Positions 27,851-35,722 of a stretch of DNA of 39,559 bases are shown in pieces. Both the position numbers and the translations under genes were made by a program. Numbering within the stretch: position 1 is the stretch's first letter; each line of letters starts with the position of its first letter. The notes beneath the pieces were generated by a model that was given only the letters and a program-made list of their open reading frames with translations, ran no database searches and was not told the origin of the DNA. Source of the stretch: Candidatus Methylomirabilis sp. (GTDB lineage: Bacteria; DYJV01); assembly GCA_020722945.1 (NCBI GenBank), contig DYJV01000019.1, forward strand, positions 1 to 39,559. The letters are read 5' to 3'.

Positions 27851-28617
27851 TAATGAGAGAGAATTTTTTCCTTAAAAATTTTAGAGCTACCTTTGGTAAA
27901 GCTGTAAATGATTACTCTATGCTTGAAAATCATGACAGGATACTTGTAGCTTTTTCAGGTGGTAAAGATAGCATAGCTCTTTATGACCTCCTAAATTCAA
28001 GAAAACAGAGAGTTCCCATAAGCTATGAAATTATTCCTGTTTTTGTGTATAATGGTGATTATGAAGAGACAATAAGAGAGGTTGAGGAGTTTTTTAAAAA
28101 AAAATACTCTGTAAATGTCATTGTCAAAACTGTTGATATAAAAAGTTTTGTATCAGGAAATTCTGCAAAAGAGAACCCATGCTTTGTCTGTTCAAAGATA
28201 CGGAGAAAGATTCTATTTGACTTGGCTTATGAACTGAAATGTAACAAACTTGCTCTTGGGCATAATATGGATGACACAATAGAAACTTTAATGCTTAATA
28301 TTTTTTATAGTGGTAATATTAGCACAATGATGCCAAAGCAGAAACTTTTTAATGGACAGCTTACAATCATCAGACCTCTTGTTTACTTATCTGAAGCCCA
28401 GATCCTCAAATATATAAAAATGAATAAATTTGATATAATTGAAAAGAAGTGCAGCTATAAGGGGAAAAGTAAACAGAGAGAGAAGGTAAAAGAGATAATT
28501 GAGATGTTGAGTAAAGAGAATAAAAAAGTCAGAAAGAACATTGCTAATTCAATAAGAAATGTCAACCTTGATTATTTACCTATAAAAAAGGCTGCAGTGC
28601 AACAATCTGATAATTAA
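27847..28617 (+). CDS. PP-loop ATPase, TtcA-like (tRNA 2-thiocytidine synthesis family)
   Basis: 256 residues with the ATP-pyrophosphatase loop SGGKDS (37-42), the pair Cys112/Cys115 in PCFVCSKIRRKIL, and ALGHNMDDTIETLMLNIF. These are marks of the TtcA/TilS group, which adenylates a tRNA base and, in TtcA, thiolates it using an Fe-S cluster. TtcA has a further cysteine (CNLCG in the family); here the corresponding region reads KKCSYKG, so one ligand is less clear. It may be a variant subgroup. Coupled to the AcsE-like gene by a four-base overlap. Confidence 0.8.
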   Translation: MIMRENFFLKNFRATFGKAVNDYSMLENHDRILVAFSGGKDSIALYDLLNSRKQRVPISYEIIPVFVYNGDYEETIREVEEFFKKKYSVNVIVKTVDIKSFVSGNSAKENPCFVCSKIRRKILFDLAYELKCNKLALGHNMDDTIETLMLNIFYSGNISTMMPKQKLFNGQLTIIRPLVYLSEAQILKYIKMNKFDIIEKKCSYKGKSKQREKVKEIIEMLSKENKKVRKNIANSIRNVNLDYLPIKKAAVQQSDN

Positions 28618-28734
28618 AATTTCTAACTCAATAAGCAAAATTAAGTTAAAAGATAAATCTCCAACAGAAATTGAAAGAGATAGATATAATACAGGTTCAA
28701 AATTACATATTTACTTCCAAAGTTAAAAAGCAAC

Positions 28735-28753
28735 CTAACCTCAAATAGGTTAG
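28735..28753 (+). terminator. Probable terminator after the TtcA-like gene
   Basis: CTAACCT (28735-28741) pairs perfectly with AGGTTAG (28747-28753) around a 5-base loop, followed by an AT-rich stretch (TAATTATTTAAAATTT). The stem is 118 bases past the stop, so a longer 3' end is implied. No other feature seen in 28618-28865 except the dyad at 28816. Confidence 0.45.
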
Positions 28754-28815
28754 TAATTATTTAAAATTTCATTTTTATCTGTATAAATTGCTTTTTGTAG
28801 AAGAAAATTGTTATA

Positions 28816-28839
28816 TTCATTATTATCATAGATAATGAA
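28816..28839. promoter_or_regulatory. Perfect 8-bp dyad in front of the thioesterase
   Basis: TTCATTAT (28816-28823) and ATAATGAA (28832-28839) are exact reverse complements around TATCATAG. The dyad is rich in ATTAT/ATAAT hexamers, as Fur-type sites are, but does not match the classic 19-bp Fur box well. It lies 27 bases before the GTG start. Confidence 0.3.
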
Positions 28840-28865
28840 AGAGTATTATTTTTTAAGGGGGTATT

Positions 28866-29321
28866 GTGGAAAGAGAACTCACTTCAGAGAGAAAATTAAT
28901 AATTGAAAATGATTTTAAACGAGGTTTCATTGAATATTGTGGTTTTGAAGGTGAGATACCTGAATCTGGACATTTTATATCGAGAGTAAAGGTCATGCCC
29001 CACCACAGACAGCAGGATGGGTATATTCATGCTGGTGTTATGGCTACAATGGCGGATCATACAGCAGGTTATGCCGCATATACACTTACTCCTGATGATT
29101 TTAGAATTTTAACTATTGAATTTAAAATAAATTTTCTAAAACCTGCTTTTGGGGAGGAAATGTTTTGCCATGCTAAAATTATAAAGGGTGGAAAGCAGAT
29201 ATTAGTCGCTGATTCAGAAGTTTTTGATCTAAACAGAGGGGGTAAGTATTTAGTTGCAAAAGCTATTGTCACTTTAATGGCGGTTCACGATAGTAAAATG
29301 AAAAAGATTCCCCTCTCATAA
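28866..29321 (+). CDS. PaaI-type hotdog thioesterase
   Basis: A 151-residue protein with a hotdog fold. The central motif DGYIHAGVMATMADHTAGYAAYT is the PaaI/YigI-type active site (the HAG...D pattern that binds the acyl-CoA thioester). Its likely job is hydrolysing acyl- or aryl-CoA; the acyl group is not clear. The start is GTG, preceded by AAGGGGG (28855-28861). It reads in the same direction as the lactate permease, 71 bases on. Confidence 0.8.
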   Translation: MERELTSERKLIIENDFKRGFIEYCGFEGEIPESGHFISRVKVMPHHRQQDGYIHAGVMATMADHTAGYAAYTLTPDDFRILTIEFKINFLKPAFGEEMFCHAKIIKGGKQILVADSEVFDLNRGGKYLVAKAIVTLMAVHDSKMKKIPLS

Positions 29322-29345
29322 AAATATCAGAACCCTCTCAAAATT

Positions 29346-29376
29346 ACTTTATTTGCTCTTGAAATAAAAGTAGTTT
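29346..29376 (+). terminator. Weak terminator-like hairpin after the thioesterase gene
   Basis: ACTTTATTT (29346-29354) can pair with AAATAAAAGT (29362-29371) with one unpaired A; AGTTTTAT follows. The stem is AT-only and may be an attenuation point rather than a full terminator. Confidence 0.3.
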
Positions 29377-29392
29377 TATAATATTGGAAGAT

Positions 29393-30877
29393 ATGGCTTT
29401 TTTATTTAGTTTATCTCCGATATTTCTGATATTTATCCTTGTAATTTTCTTCAAGATAGATATTCTAAGATTATCTTTAATTTCATTTATATATTCTGTT
29501 CTCCTTACAATGACATATTTTGGGACACCATTTAATGTTGTTCTTTTATCATCATTTGATGGGATTTTGACTACTTTACCTATCTTGCTTGTAGTTTATA
29601 CAGGGATACTCCTTTCCAGTTTCTTGATACAGAAAGGTTCACTTCAGAGGCTTACAAAGATATTCTCTTCAGGATTGAAAAATAATCTCCAAAAATCACT
29701 TGTTATTGGCTGCGGTTTTGGTAATTTTTTTGAAGGAGCTGGAGTAATTGCAGAACCTGTAGTTGCACCGATGCTCTACTCTTCAGGAATTGCCCCTGAA
29801 GGTTCTGTAATACTAAGCATACTTGGATACTCAGGGCTTATGCACCTTGCTCTTGCGGGTGTTATCGTAACTGTTTTATCTGCAGTTACAGGGATTAGTT
29901 ACGAAATTTTATCGATTGACCTGATTAATCTATCTATCCCCGCAACAATTTTTTTATTTTTATCTATACCTTACGTTATTGGTCAGCCTGATATCATGAT
30001 AAAGAATTTTCCTCTTATTCTTGTTTCTGCATTTGTTGTAATTCTATTTGCATTTCTTACTGTAAAATTTGTTAGTTACTCAGTATCAGGTATGATTGGC
30101 GGTCTTGGAGGATTAATTTTCCTATTTACCCTTTTTAAAATAAGACCACTATTTACAAAAGATAATTTTAAAGATATTCTCCCGTTTGTTGCTATTTTTA
30201 TCTTTTTATCAAGTGTTAATCTTATTCCTTACCTAAAAAACCTTACTTTTAATAAACTTGTTTTTAAAATTACCCTTATCCCTCTCCATACAATCAAAAT
30301 TACCCCTTTTTATAGTGCTTATGTCTATCTTTTTATATGTTTTCTGCTCTCTTTTTATCTTTTTGGTGATAAAGAAGATAAATTAGTTGATTATCTTTAT
30401 GCTTCTATAAAGAAAGGTTACAATCCGGTGATGAGTATGGCTCTTTTTGGTGCTATGGGGTCTGTGATTGCATTTTCAGGGATGGATGGCTCACTACAAT
30501 CGATTAACAATTTGAATAACATTGCTTACTGTCTCGCAGATGGGTTTGCTTCTTACACTGGAAAGCTTTATCCAATTTTTGCACCATTACTTGGCTGGAT
30601 AGGGACATTCCTTACAGGATATGGGGTTGCGTCAATACTCCTCTTTGGAAAATTGCAGTTACAAACTGCTGATATCTTGAATATATCAGGTAGTTTCCTT
30701 GCATCATCACTTACTGTTGGTGCAAGCATAGGTAGTATTTCAAGTCCGTTTAAGGTGGCACTTGCTGTCCCACTTTGCAATGCTATGGGTAAAGAGAGTA
30801 AAATTTTAAATAAAACAATCCCTATCGGGATTATTGCATCTTTATTTGTAGGGGTTTATACATATTTTATGATTTAG
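29393..30877 (+). CDS. lctP: L-lactate permease family transporter
   Basis: A 494-residue, about 12-helix inner-membrane carrier of the LctP/LldP family, which takes up lactate (and glycolate) with protons. Family motifs: GCGFGNFFEGAGVIAEPVVAP, AMGSVIAFSGMDGSLQSI and the C-terminal GASIGSISSPFKVALAV. ATG 29393 gives a normal N-terminus; an in-frame TTG lies at 29384. It sits after the thioesterase, and lactate use would fit an anaerobic respirer, but the substrate is inferred from family only. Confidence 0.85.
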   Translation: MAFLFSLSPIFLIFILVIFFKIDILRLSLISFIYSVLLTMTYFGTPFNVVLLSSFDGILTTLPILLVVYTGILLSSFLIQKGSLQRLTKIFSSGLKNNLQKSLVIGCGFGNFFEGAGVIAEPVVAPMLYSSGIAPEGSVILSILGYSGLMHLALAGVIVTVLSAVTGISYEILSIDLINLSIPATIFLFLSIPYVIGQPDIMIKNFPLILVSAFVVILFAFLTVKFVSYSVSGMIGGLGGLIFLFTLFKIRPLFTKDNFKDILPFVAIFIFLSSVNLIPYLKNLTFNKLVFKITLIPLHTIKITPFYSAYVYLFICFLLSFYLFGDKEDKLVDYLYASIKKGYNPVMSMALFGAMGSVIAFSGMDGSLQSINNLNNIAYCLADGFASYTGKLYPIFAPLLGWIGTFLTGYGVASILLFGKLQLQTADILNISGSFLASSLTVGASIGSISSPFKVALAVPLCNAMGKESKILNKTIPIGIIASLFVGVYTYFMI

Positions 30878-30879
30878 TT

Positions 30880-32199
30880 TTATAGACTCCAATATATGTA
30901 ACCTATCTTTTCAGCATCCTCTTTTTTATAAAAGTTTTTAACATCTATCAAAACAGGATTTGGACTCATTATTTTTATTAGCTTCTCTAATGAAAAATTG
31001 TCGTTGAAAAATTTATGTTTTACCGCAAAGACAACTGCGTCGTAAGGTTTGAAAGTTTCAACATTGGTTATCAGGTCAATTTTGAGTATATTCTTTACTT
31101 CATCCATATCTGCATAAGGGTCATAGATGAATGTTTCTATCCCGTAATCTTTAAGCTCATGGTAGATATCTGTTACTTTTGTATTCCTAATGTCTTTTAT
31201 GTTTTCTTTAAAAGTAAGACCAAGTATCAAAACTTTGCAGCTTTTCAGAGATTTGCCAAGTTTAATGAGATTTTTTAATGTGTTTTCTGCTACAAATTTA
31301 CCCATATAATCGTTTATTTTTCTCCCTGCAAGAATTGTCTCAGGGTAAAATCCTATCTCTTTTGCTTTGAATGTAAGGTAGTATGGATCAACTCCTATGC
31401 AGTGACCACCTACAAGCCCTGGTTCAAATTTAAGGAAATTCCACTTTGTGCTTGCAGCTTTTATTACTGATAATGTATTTATTCCCATCTTGTTGAATAT
31501 AATTGCAAGTTCATTCATCAAAGCAATATTGAGATCTCTCTGTGTGTTTTCTATAACTTTTGCAGCTTCTGCTGTTTTGATATTTTCTGCTTTGTGAATA
31601 CCTGCTACTACAACAGAGGCATAGAGATCAGATAAAAAATCGAGAGTTTGGGAAGTGTCTCCTGAAACTATTTTTTGGATTTTATCTATGGTGTGCTCTT
31701 TGTCTCCAGGATTTACACGTTCGGGAGAGTAACCTACAAAAAAATCTTTTTTCCATTTGAGTCCGCTTCTCTTCTCTATGATGGGGATGCACTCCTCTTC
31801 GGTAAGACCTGGGTAAACAGTTGACTCATAAACAATTATACCCCCTTTTTTTAAATTCTCCCCAACTATCCCTGAAGCTCCCAAAATAGGTGTTAAATCA
31901 GGGTTTTTATGCTCATCAATAGGCGTAGGAACAGTAATACATACAACATCAGCGTTATTTAGCTCTCTTGGGTCATTGGTAAAATTGATTGTGCAATTTT
32001 TTAAACTCTCCTCAGATATCTCGTTGGTTCTGTCAAAATTTTTAGTTAACTCTTTTATCCGCTCCTGTTTTATATCAAACCCAATAACATTGAATTTTGA
32101 ATTAAATAGTATTGCAAGTGGAAGCCCTACATAGCCGAGACCGACAATTGCAACCTTTTTGCTCCCTTTATCTTTATAAAAATCAGCAATATTAAACAT
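30880..32199 (-). CDS. UDP-sugar dehydrogenase (UDP-GlcNAc/GalNAc type)
   Basis: NAD-dependent enzyme that oxidises the C6 of a UDP-sugar to the uronic acid for surface polysaccharides. The 439 residues show the Rossmann loop VAIVGLGYVGLPLA (about 16-29), the central VPTPID motif, GYSPERVNPGD, and the catalytic cysteine in GGHCIGVDPYYL. These match WbpA/TviB-like UDP-N-acetylhexosamine dehydrogenases better than plain UDP-glucose dehydrogenase. GGGAG precedes the start. It converges on the lactate permease with a 2-base gap, leaving no room for a terminator. No other polysaccharide gene is in the window. Confidence 0.88.
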   Translation of the reverse strand: MFNIADFYKDKGSKKVAIVGLGYVGLPLAILFNSKFNVIGFDIKQERIKELTKNFDRTNEISEESLKNCTINFTNDPRELNNADVVCITVPTPIDEHKNPDLTPILGASGIVGENLKKGGIIVYESTVYPGLTEEECIPIIEKRSGLKWKKDFFVGYSPERVNPGDKEHTIDKIQKIVSGDTSQTLDFLSDLYASVVVAGIHKAENIKTAEAAKVIENTQRDLNIALMNELAIIFNKMGINTLSVIKAASTKWNFLKFEPGLVGGHCIGVDPYYLTFKAKEIGFYPETILAGRKINDYMGKFVAENTLKNLIKLGKSLKSCKVLILGLTFKENIKDIRNTKVTDIYHELKDYGIETFIYDPYADMDEVKNILKIDLITNVETFKPYDAVVFAVKHKFFNDNFSLEKLIKIMSPNPVLIDVKNFYKKEDAEKIGYIYWSL

Positions 32200-32475
32200 T
32201 TAATCTCCCTCATTTGTAAAAATATAATTTGTTATATTAAAAATGAAAAATAACATAATTAGAAATATAAATAAATAGAAAATATCAAAATATGGTAAAA
32301 GAGTCGGTAATATTAAGTAATAACAGATAAATATTTACATTGAAGCTCATTTAATTTTTAATTATTTAAATTATGACAAAAGGGGAGGGGTATAATTTTA
32401 AGGTTCAAAATTAAATTATAACGATAAAGTCTAAAGAGAGACTTATAGTTAAAATTAAAAGATTGATAAAACAGA

Positions 32476-32567
32476 GACAGGTAGGTTTGTGATGAGTACA
32501 AAAAAGCAGATCTCTCACCTGCCTGTCAGCAGGTTTGAGATGGCAAAAACTTGGATTGAGGTTTTTT
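32476..32567 (+). repeat. Mutually exclusive hairpins followed by a T-run, with a 25-codon ORF
   Basis: GACAGGTAGGT (32476-32486) can pair with ACCTGCCTGTC (32517-32527), one mismatch. The second arm also pairs with GCAGGT (32529-32534), extended by TCTC/GAGA to 10 bp. Only one stem can form at a time, as in attenuators. A third stem, AAAAACTT/AGGTTTTT, ends in a T-run (32562-32567). The ORF at 32492-32569 (25 residues) spans this block; no plus-strand gene follows for 1.8 kb. Confidence 0.4.
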
Positions 32568-32794
32568 AAAGTTGTTGGTTATCTTTTGTGAAGTGTTTAA
32601 ATAATCAGCAAAACTACAAAATAGTGTCATTTCGACAAACAAATTGAGGAGAAATCTGGCCAAAAGATATTCTGAAAAAGTGGTTCAGGTGTTCCCAACA
32701 TACTCTTGCAACTTTGACAATTCAAATTGTATTAAATAACTAAATAATTGTGAGTTGTAAGACTCTTTATAAAAGTTAATTCTTCTTTATTAGC

Positions 32795-32914
32795 CCAAGT
32801 TTGTCAAAAGTGTTTATAAAGCATTGATATTATTAGATACCTAAAATCATTCTACACTACAAATTTTCTTAAACTATTGTTTTTAATATTTTTATCTTTT
32901 TTTGACAAACTTGG
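32795..32914. mobile_element. 120-bp element with perfect 15-bp terminal inverted repeats (MITE-like)
   Basis: CCAAGTTTGTCAAAA (32795-32809) and its exact reverse complement (32900-32914) bound an AT-rich 90-base interior with no frame. ATTAG lies one base left of the left repeat (32789-32793) and directly right of the right repeat (32915-32919), like a 5-bp target duplication. A third copy of the right end plus flank (AAACTTGGATT.AGGTTTTT) lies at 32547-32566. Size and layout suit a non-autonomous transposable element; no transposase is in the window. Confidence 0.4.
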
Positions 32915-33000
32915 ATTAGGTTTTTACTTTTAATATACTGTTACTCATAAATATTCAGATTTGAGAAATTTTAATATTTGATTTGATTCATAGGGTTGAT

Positions 33001-33543
33001 TTACCACCAATATTCTGGATATCTTCTATTTTGGGGAATATTGTTTACTATGAGTGCTATTATAAGCATGATAACTGCCCCTATCCCTACTGGAATAATA
33101 ACATAAAGATAGCCAAGTGAATGGATCTCTTTCCCACCAATAACTGCTATTAATGCAGTTGCTCCACCGGGTGGATGTAAAGTTTTGGTTGCATGCATAA
33201 GTGCAATTGCAGTTGCTACTGATAGTGCTGAAGATACCCATATGGCATCAGGGAAAATTTTATAACAGCTAACGCCGATTATTGCAGAGATTATATGCCC
33301 TCCTAAGAGATTTCTTGGTTGGGCAAGTGGGCTTTTTATTGCACCATATATAAGGACAGCAGAAGCTCCAAATGAACCTATTATCATGACAAGTTGATCA
33401 CCTTGACACCATCTTGAATGTATGTACCCCAATGCACCAATCCCAATCAATGCTCCTATCCACGACCAAACTATTTCATAAAAATTTATGATAGGTGGGC
33501 TCTTGGCATTCCCTCTCATTTTTGAAAAAAATTTTTCGAACAT
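33001..33543 (-). CDS. HPP family integral membrane protein
   Basis: 180 residues with about four or five membrane helices and the eponymous motif in TLHPPGGATALIAVIGG (about 120-136), as well as SFGASAVLIYGAIKSPLAQPRN. Plant and cyanobacterial HPP proteins move nitrite across membranes; in many bacteria the role is undefined. A single domain is present, with no C-terminal CBS pair. AAGGGA precedes the ATG. An FNR-like site with a -10 sequence at the matching distance lies upstream, which supports a link to anaerobic nitrogen metabolism. Confidence 0.85.
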   Translation of the reverse strand: MFEKFFSKMRGNAKSPPIINFYEIVWSWIGALIGIGALGYIHSRWCQGDQLVMIIGSFGASAVLIYGAIKSPLAQPRNLLGGHIISAIIGVSCYKIFPDAIWVSSALSVATAIALMHATKTLHPPGGATALIAVIGGKEIHSLGYLYVIIPVGIGAVIMLIIALIVNNIPQNRRYPEYWW

Positions 33544-33660
33544 CTTTATCCCTTGTATTCTATTAAATCAGATATAGTTAATATCACAATTTGCTACAAT
33601 ACTTGTGAGTTTCACCTTACTATCTAAAATTGAGGTTATGTCAATTTTTTATTGTATATT

Positions 33661-33710
33661 TAGAAGCTTTATAATCATATTTACAGAGTAAAAACATTGA
33701 TTTGAGTCAA
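33661..33710 (-). promoter_or_regulatory. FNR/CRP-type site and -10 element upstream of the HPP gene
   Basis: TTGATTTGAGTCAA (33697-33710) matches the FNR consensus TTGAT-N4-ATCAA at nine of ten positions. On the minus strand, TATAAA (33673-33668) is a good -10 for a start at about 33661-33662; this puts the FNR dyad centre at about -42, the classic activating position. The leader would be about 118 bases. Confidence 0.5.
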
Positions 33711-33766
33711 GTATTTATTTAAAATAGCAGTTGTTGATTTATGAAAATAGTTAGCAATCCTTTTAT

Positions 33767-34186
33767 TTATTTTATTTTTAAATATATTGTCTGGTAGTTT
33801 TGATTTTGGGAATATGAACGCATTACACTTCCATATTGGTAGGAATAATCTACTTGGATAAAAGGGATACCTTTTGTATCCACTTCAAAAGTGTTTTCAA
33901 ATTTCTGGTGTAAGTCGAGGGAGCCGATATATTTTTCTTGTGTAATCCCAATTTTATTCAAATTTTGATCAACAGTTGTAATAGATATATTTACATCAAA
34001 TATAGGCACCCAAAAATCATTTACACCTGTCAATAGTAGAATCTTACTATCTCTTAATTCCCAATCAAAAGATATATCAAAAGAGCCGTATTTACTCTGA
34101 TTTACAATTGTGGGGGTGTAGAGAGAGTTGATGCATCCAGATAAAATTAGTATAAAAAGAGTAAGATAAAAAAATGGTTTTTTCAT
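33767..34186 (-). CDS. Putative lipoprotein of unknown function
   Basis: 139 residues starting MKKPFFYLTLFILILSGC, a signal peptide with lipobox LSGC (Cys18). The mature part looks like a single beta-rich domain (GSFDISFDWELRDSKILLL, FDVNISITTVD, YIGSLDLHQKFENTF). An upstream start at 34291 is open but adds a non-signal-like extension; a G-run (GGGGGG) before ATG 34186 supports the shorter form. I do not recognise the family. It is separated from the HPP gene by 223 bases. Confidence 0.7.
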   Translation of the reverse strand: MKKPFFYLTLFILILSGCINSLYTPTIVNQSKYGSFDISFDWELRDSKILLLTGVNDFWVPIFDVNISITTVDQNLNKIGITQEKYIGSLDLHQKFENTFEVDTKGIPFIQVDYSYQYGSVMRSYSQNQNYQTIYLKIK

Positions 34187-34380
34187 AAGTGCATCCCCCC
34201 TTATATTTAAAAATATGTTAAAAAACATTCTATTTAGATGTATAAAAATCTCTTTTGAGGAGATAGAGTATATTACATAATGGATAATCATTTATTTTTC
34301 AAATGAAATGTTGGGTAACTGATAATTTCAGACTAATAAATTTTAAAATAAACAATATAATTAACCGATAATGATTTAAA

Positions 34381-34427
34381 TTGACAAGTTATCTTTTTTT
34401 TGGCATTTTAGGTTACTTTTATATAGT
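34381..34427 (+). promoter_or_regulatory. Promoter region of the transaldolase gene
   Basis: Two overlapping options. TTGACA (34381-34386) is a perfect -35 but lacks a good -10 at 16-18 bases. TTGGCA (34400-34405) with TATAGT (34422-34427) has a 16-base spacing and five of six matches each, but would start transcription at about the ribosome site (TTGGAGG, 34434-34440). I cannot choose between them. Confidence 0.35.
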
Positions 34428-34446
34428 AAAAAATTGGAGGTTCATA

Positions 34447-35085
34447 ATGAAATTTTTTATTGATACAGCAAATGTTGAGGAGATCAAAAAAGCAAAAGAT
34501 TATGGTCTTGTTGACGGTGTTACTACCAATCCATCTTTAGTTGCAAAAGAGAAGAGTGATTTTAAACCTTTGATAAAAGAGATCTGTTCTATTGTTGATG
34601 GTCCGGTAAGTGCTGAAGTGATATCTCTTGAGTATGAAGGGATGGTATCAGAAGCGAGAGAGCTTTCAAAAATAGCAAAAAATGTAGTAATCAAAGTTCC
34701 TATGACTGAAAATGGGATTAAAGCAGTAAGAACTTTATCTCAAGAGGGTATCAATACAAATGTTACACTTATCTTCTCACCCCTGCAAGCACTTCTTGCT
34801 GCAAAAGCTGGAGCTTCATATGTCAGTCCATTTGTAGGTAGACTTGATGATATCTCTCATATTGGAATGGAGCTTGTTTCCCAGATAATGGATATTTATG
34901 CCAACTACTCATTTACCACTGAAATCATAGTTGCAAGTGTCCGTAATCCAATACATGTTCTTGAAGCTGCTACCATTGGGGCTGATATTGCTACGATACC
35001 ATTTAATGTTATGATGCAGTTTGTAAAACATCCACTTACAGATATAGGTATTCAAAAATTTTTAAATGACTGGAAAAAAAAGTAG
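34447..35085 (+). CDS. tal: Transaldolase (TalC / fructose-6-phosphate aldolase family)
   Basis: Transfers a three-carbon unit in the non-oxidative pentose phosphate pathway. The 212-residue short form shows [26 protein letters not shown] and the Schiff-base lysine Lys83 in VIKVPMT, then [19 protein letters not shown] and SPFVGRLDD. The start is ATG 34447, 6 bases after TTGGAGG; the longer in-frame reading from 34381 has no ribosome site. With rpiB it gives two pentose phosphate enzymes in the window. Fructose-6-phosphate aldolase activity is an alternative that sequence alone does not settle. Confidence 0.92.
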   Translation: MKFFIDTANVEEIKKAKDYGLVDGVTTNPSLVAKEKSDFKPLIKEICSIVDGPVSAEVISLEYEGMVSEARELSKIAKNVVIKVPMTENGIKAVRTLSQEGINTNVTLIFSPLQALLAAKAGASYVSPFVGRLDDISHIGMELVSQIMDIYANYSFTTEIIVASVRNPIHVLEAATIGADIATIPFNVMMQFVKHPLTDIGIQKFLNDWKKK

Positions 35086-35139
35086 TAAAATGTGATTGCG
35101 ATTACATAAATTTATTAAAAATTTGATTATATATAGAAT

Positions 35140-35162
35140 TATACTCTTAGTATAGTTTTTTT
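35140..35162 (+). terminator. Terminator after the transaldolase
   Basis: TATACT (35140-35145) and AGTATA (35149-35154) form a short stem with a 3-base loop, followed by G and seven T residues. Small AT-rich stem, but position and T-run fit an intrinsic terminator 55 bases past the stop. Confidence 0.5.
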
Positions 35163-35257
35163 AAAGGGGGTATTAAAGGTTTAAATTTATCTTGTTAAGA
35201 TGCTACCTTTATTTTTTGCTGTTTTTATTTTTCACTCCTAACAATAAAGAGGTAATT

Positions 35258-35638
35258 ATGAAAAGATCAATTTTTTCTCTTATTTTTTTACTATTTTTCT
35301 TCACACTTCTATTTTCTGCTCCCCCTGTTCCTGAGGAGAATATTTTAAATAATGTTGTGATAACATCTACACCTATTGAAGATAGTATAGGTATAGATAA
35401 CAAAAGTTATATTATATCTCCCAATATTAAGATTTTTGAAAAATCGGGGAGGGAAATTCCTCTTAAAAATTTAAATAAAGGTGATAATGTTGATATCAAA
35501 TATCATACAGGTGCTTACTCTGAACTTTTCCCTTATAAAAAGGGGGAAAAAGTTGTTTTTTATATCAAAAGGAATTTGCTATTCTCTTCTATTACTGGTT
35601 CAAAGGGGGAAGTAAAATCATCTCCCAGAAGGAGATAG
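35258..35638 (+). CDS. Small exported protein upstream of pilY1 (possibly PilY2-like)
   Basis: 126 residues with a clear signal peptide (MKRSIFSLIFLLFFFTLLFSA, cut about residue 22). The mature domain, NNVVITSTPIEDSIGIDNKS to FYIKRNLLFSS, has repeated short strands with a GDNVDIKY turn, which resembles a small OB-like barrel. Its place 84 bases before pilY1 recalls PilY2, a small protein next to pilY1 in Pseudomonas; homology is not shown. The start is ATG 35258 after AAAGAGG; an open upstream extension has no ribosome site. The tail is basic (SSPRRR). Confidence 0.6.
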   Translation: MKRSIFSLIFLLFFFTLLFSAPPVPEENILNNVVITSTPIEDSIGIDNKSYIISPNIKIFEKSGREIPLKNLNKGDNVDIKYHTGAYSELFPYKKGEKVVFYIKRNLLFSSITGSKGEVKSSPRRR

Positions 35639-35722
35639 ATTTTTTTAAGTTTACTATTCCAATATTTTGATAAAATATATTTTTTCTTCTCTTTATTAAC
35701 AGAGTAGAAAGGAGACTAAATT

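Larger units (their letters stand above)
32200..33000. other. 801-base non-coding stretch rich in inverted repeats
   Basis: This is the longest gap in the window. It lies upstream of the dehydrogenase and downstream of the HPP gene (both minus strand). I see no convincing gene; the longest start-to-stop frame I noted is a 25-codon ORF at 32492-32569. It carries a hairpin at 32432-32460 (AAGTCT/AGACTT core), competing GC-rich stems at 32476-32538, a GTCATTTCGAC...GAGAAATCT phrase (32626-32657), and a 15-bp inverted repeat (32795-32914). It may be a small-RNA or leader region, or the relic of mobile elements. Confidence 0.5.

Noticed and set aside
32492-32569. 25-codon ORF as a confident gene
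   Set aside because: Too short, overlaps hairpins, and no family is recognisable; mentioned only with the RNA structure.
34201-34291. Longer form of the lipoprotein starting at 34291
   Set aside because: It would bury the lipobox signal peptide 35 residues inside; the G-rich ribosome site favours 34186.
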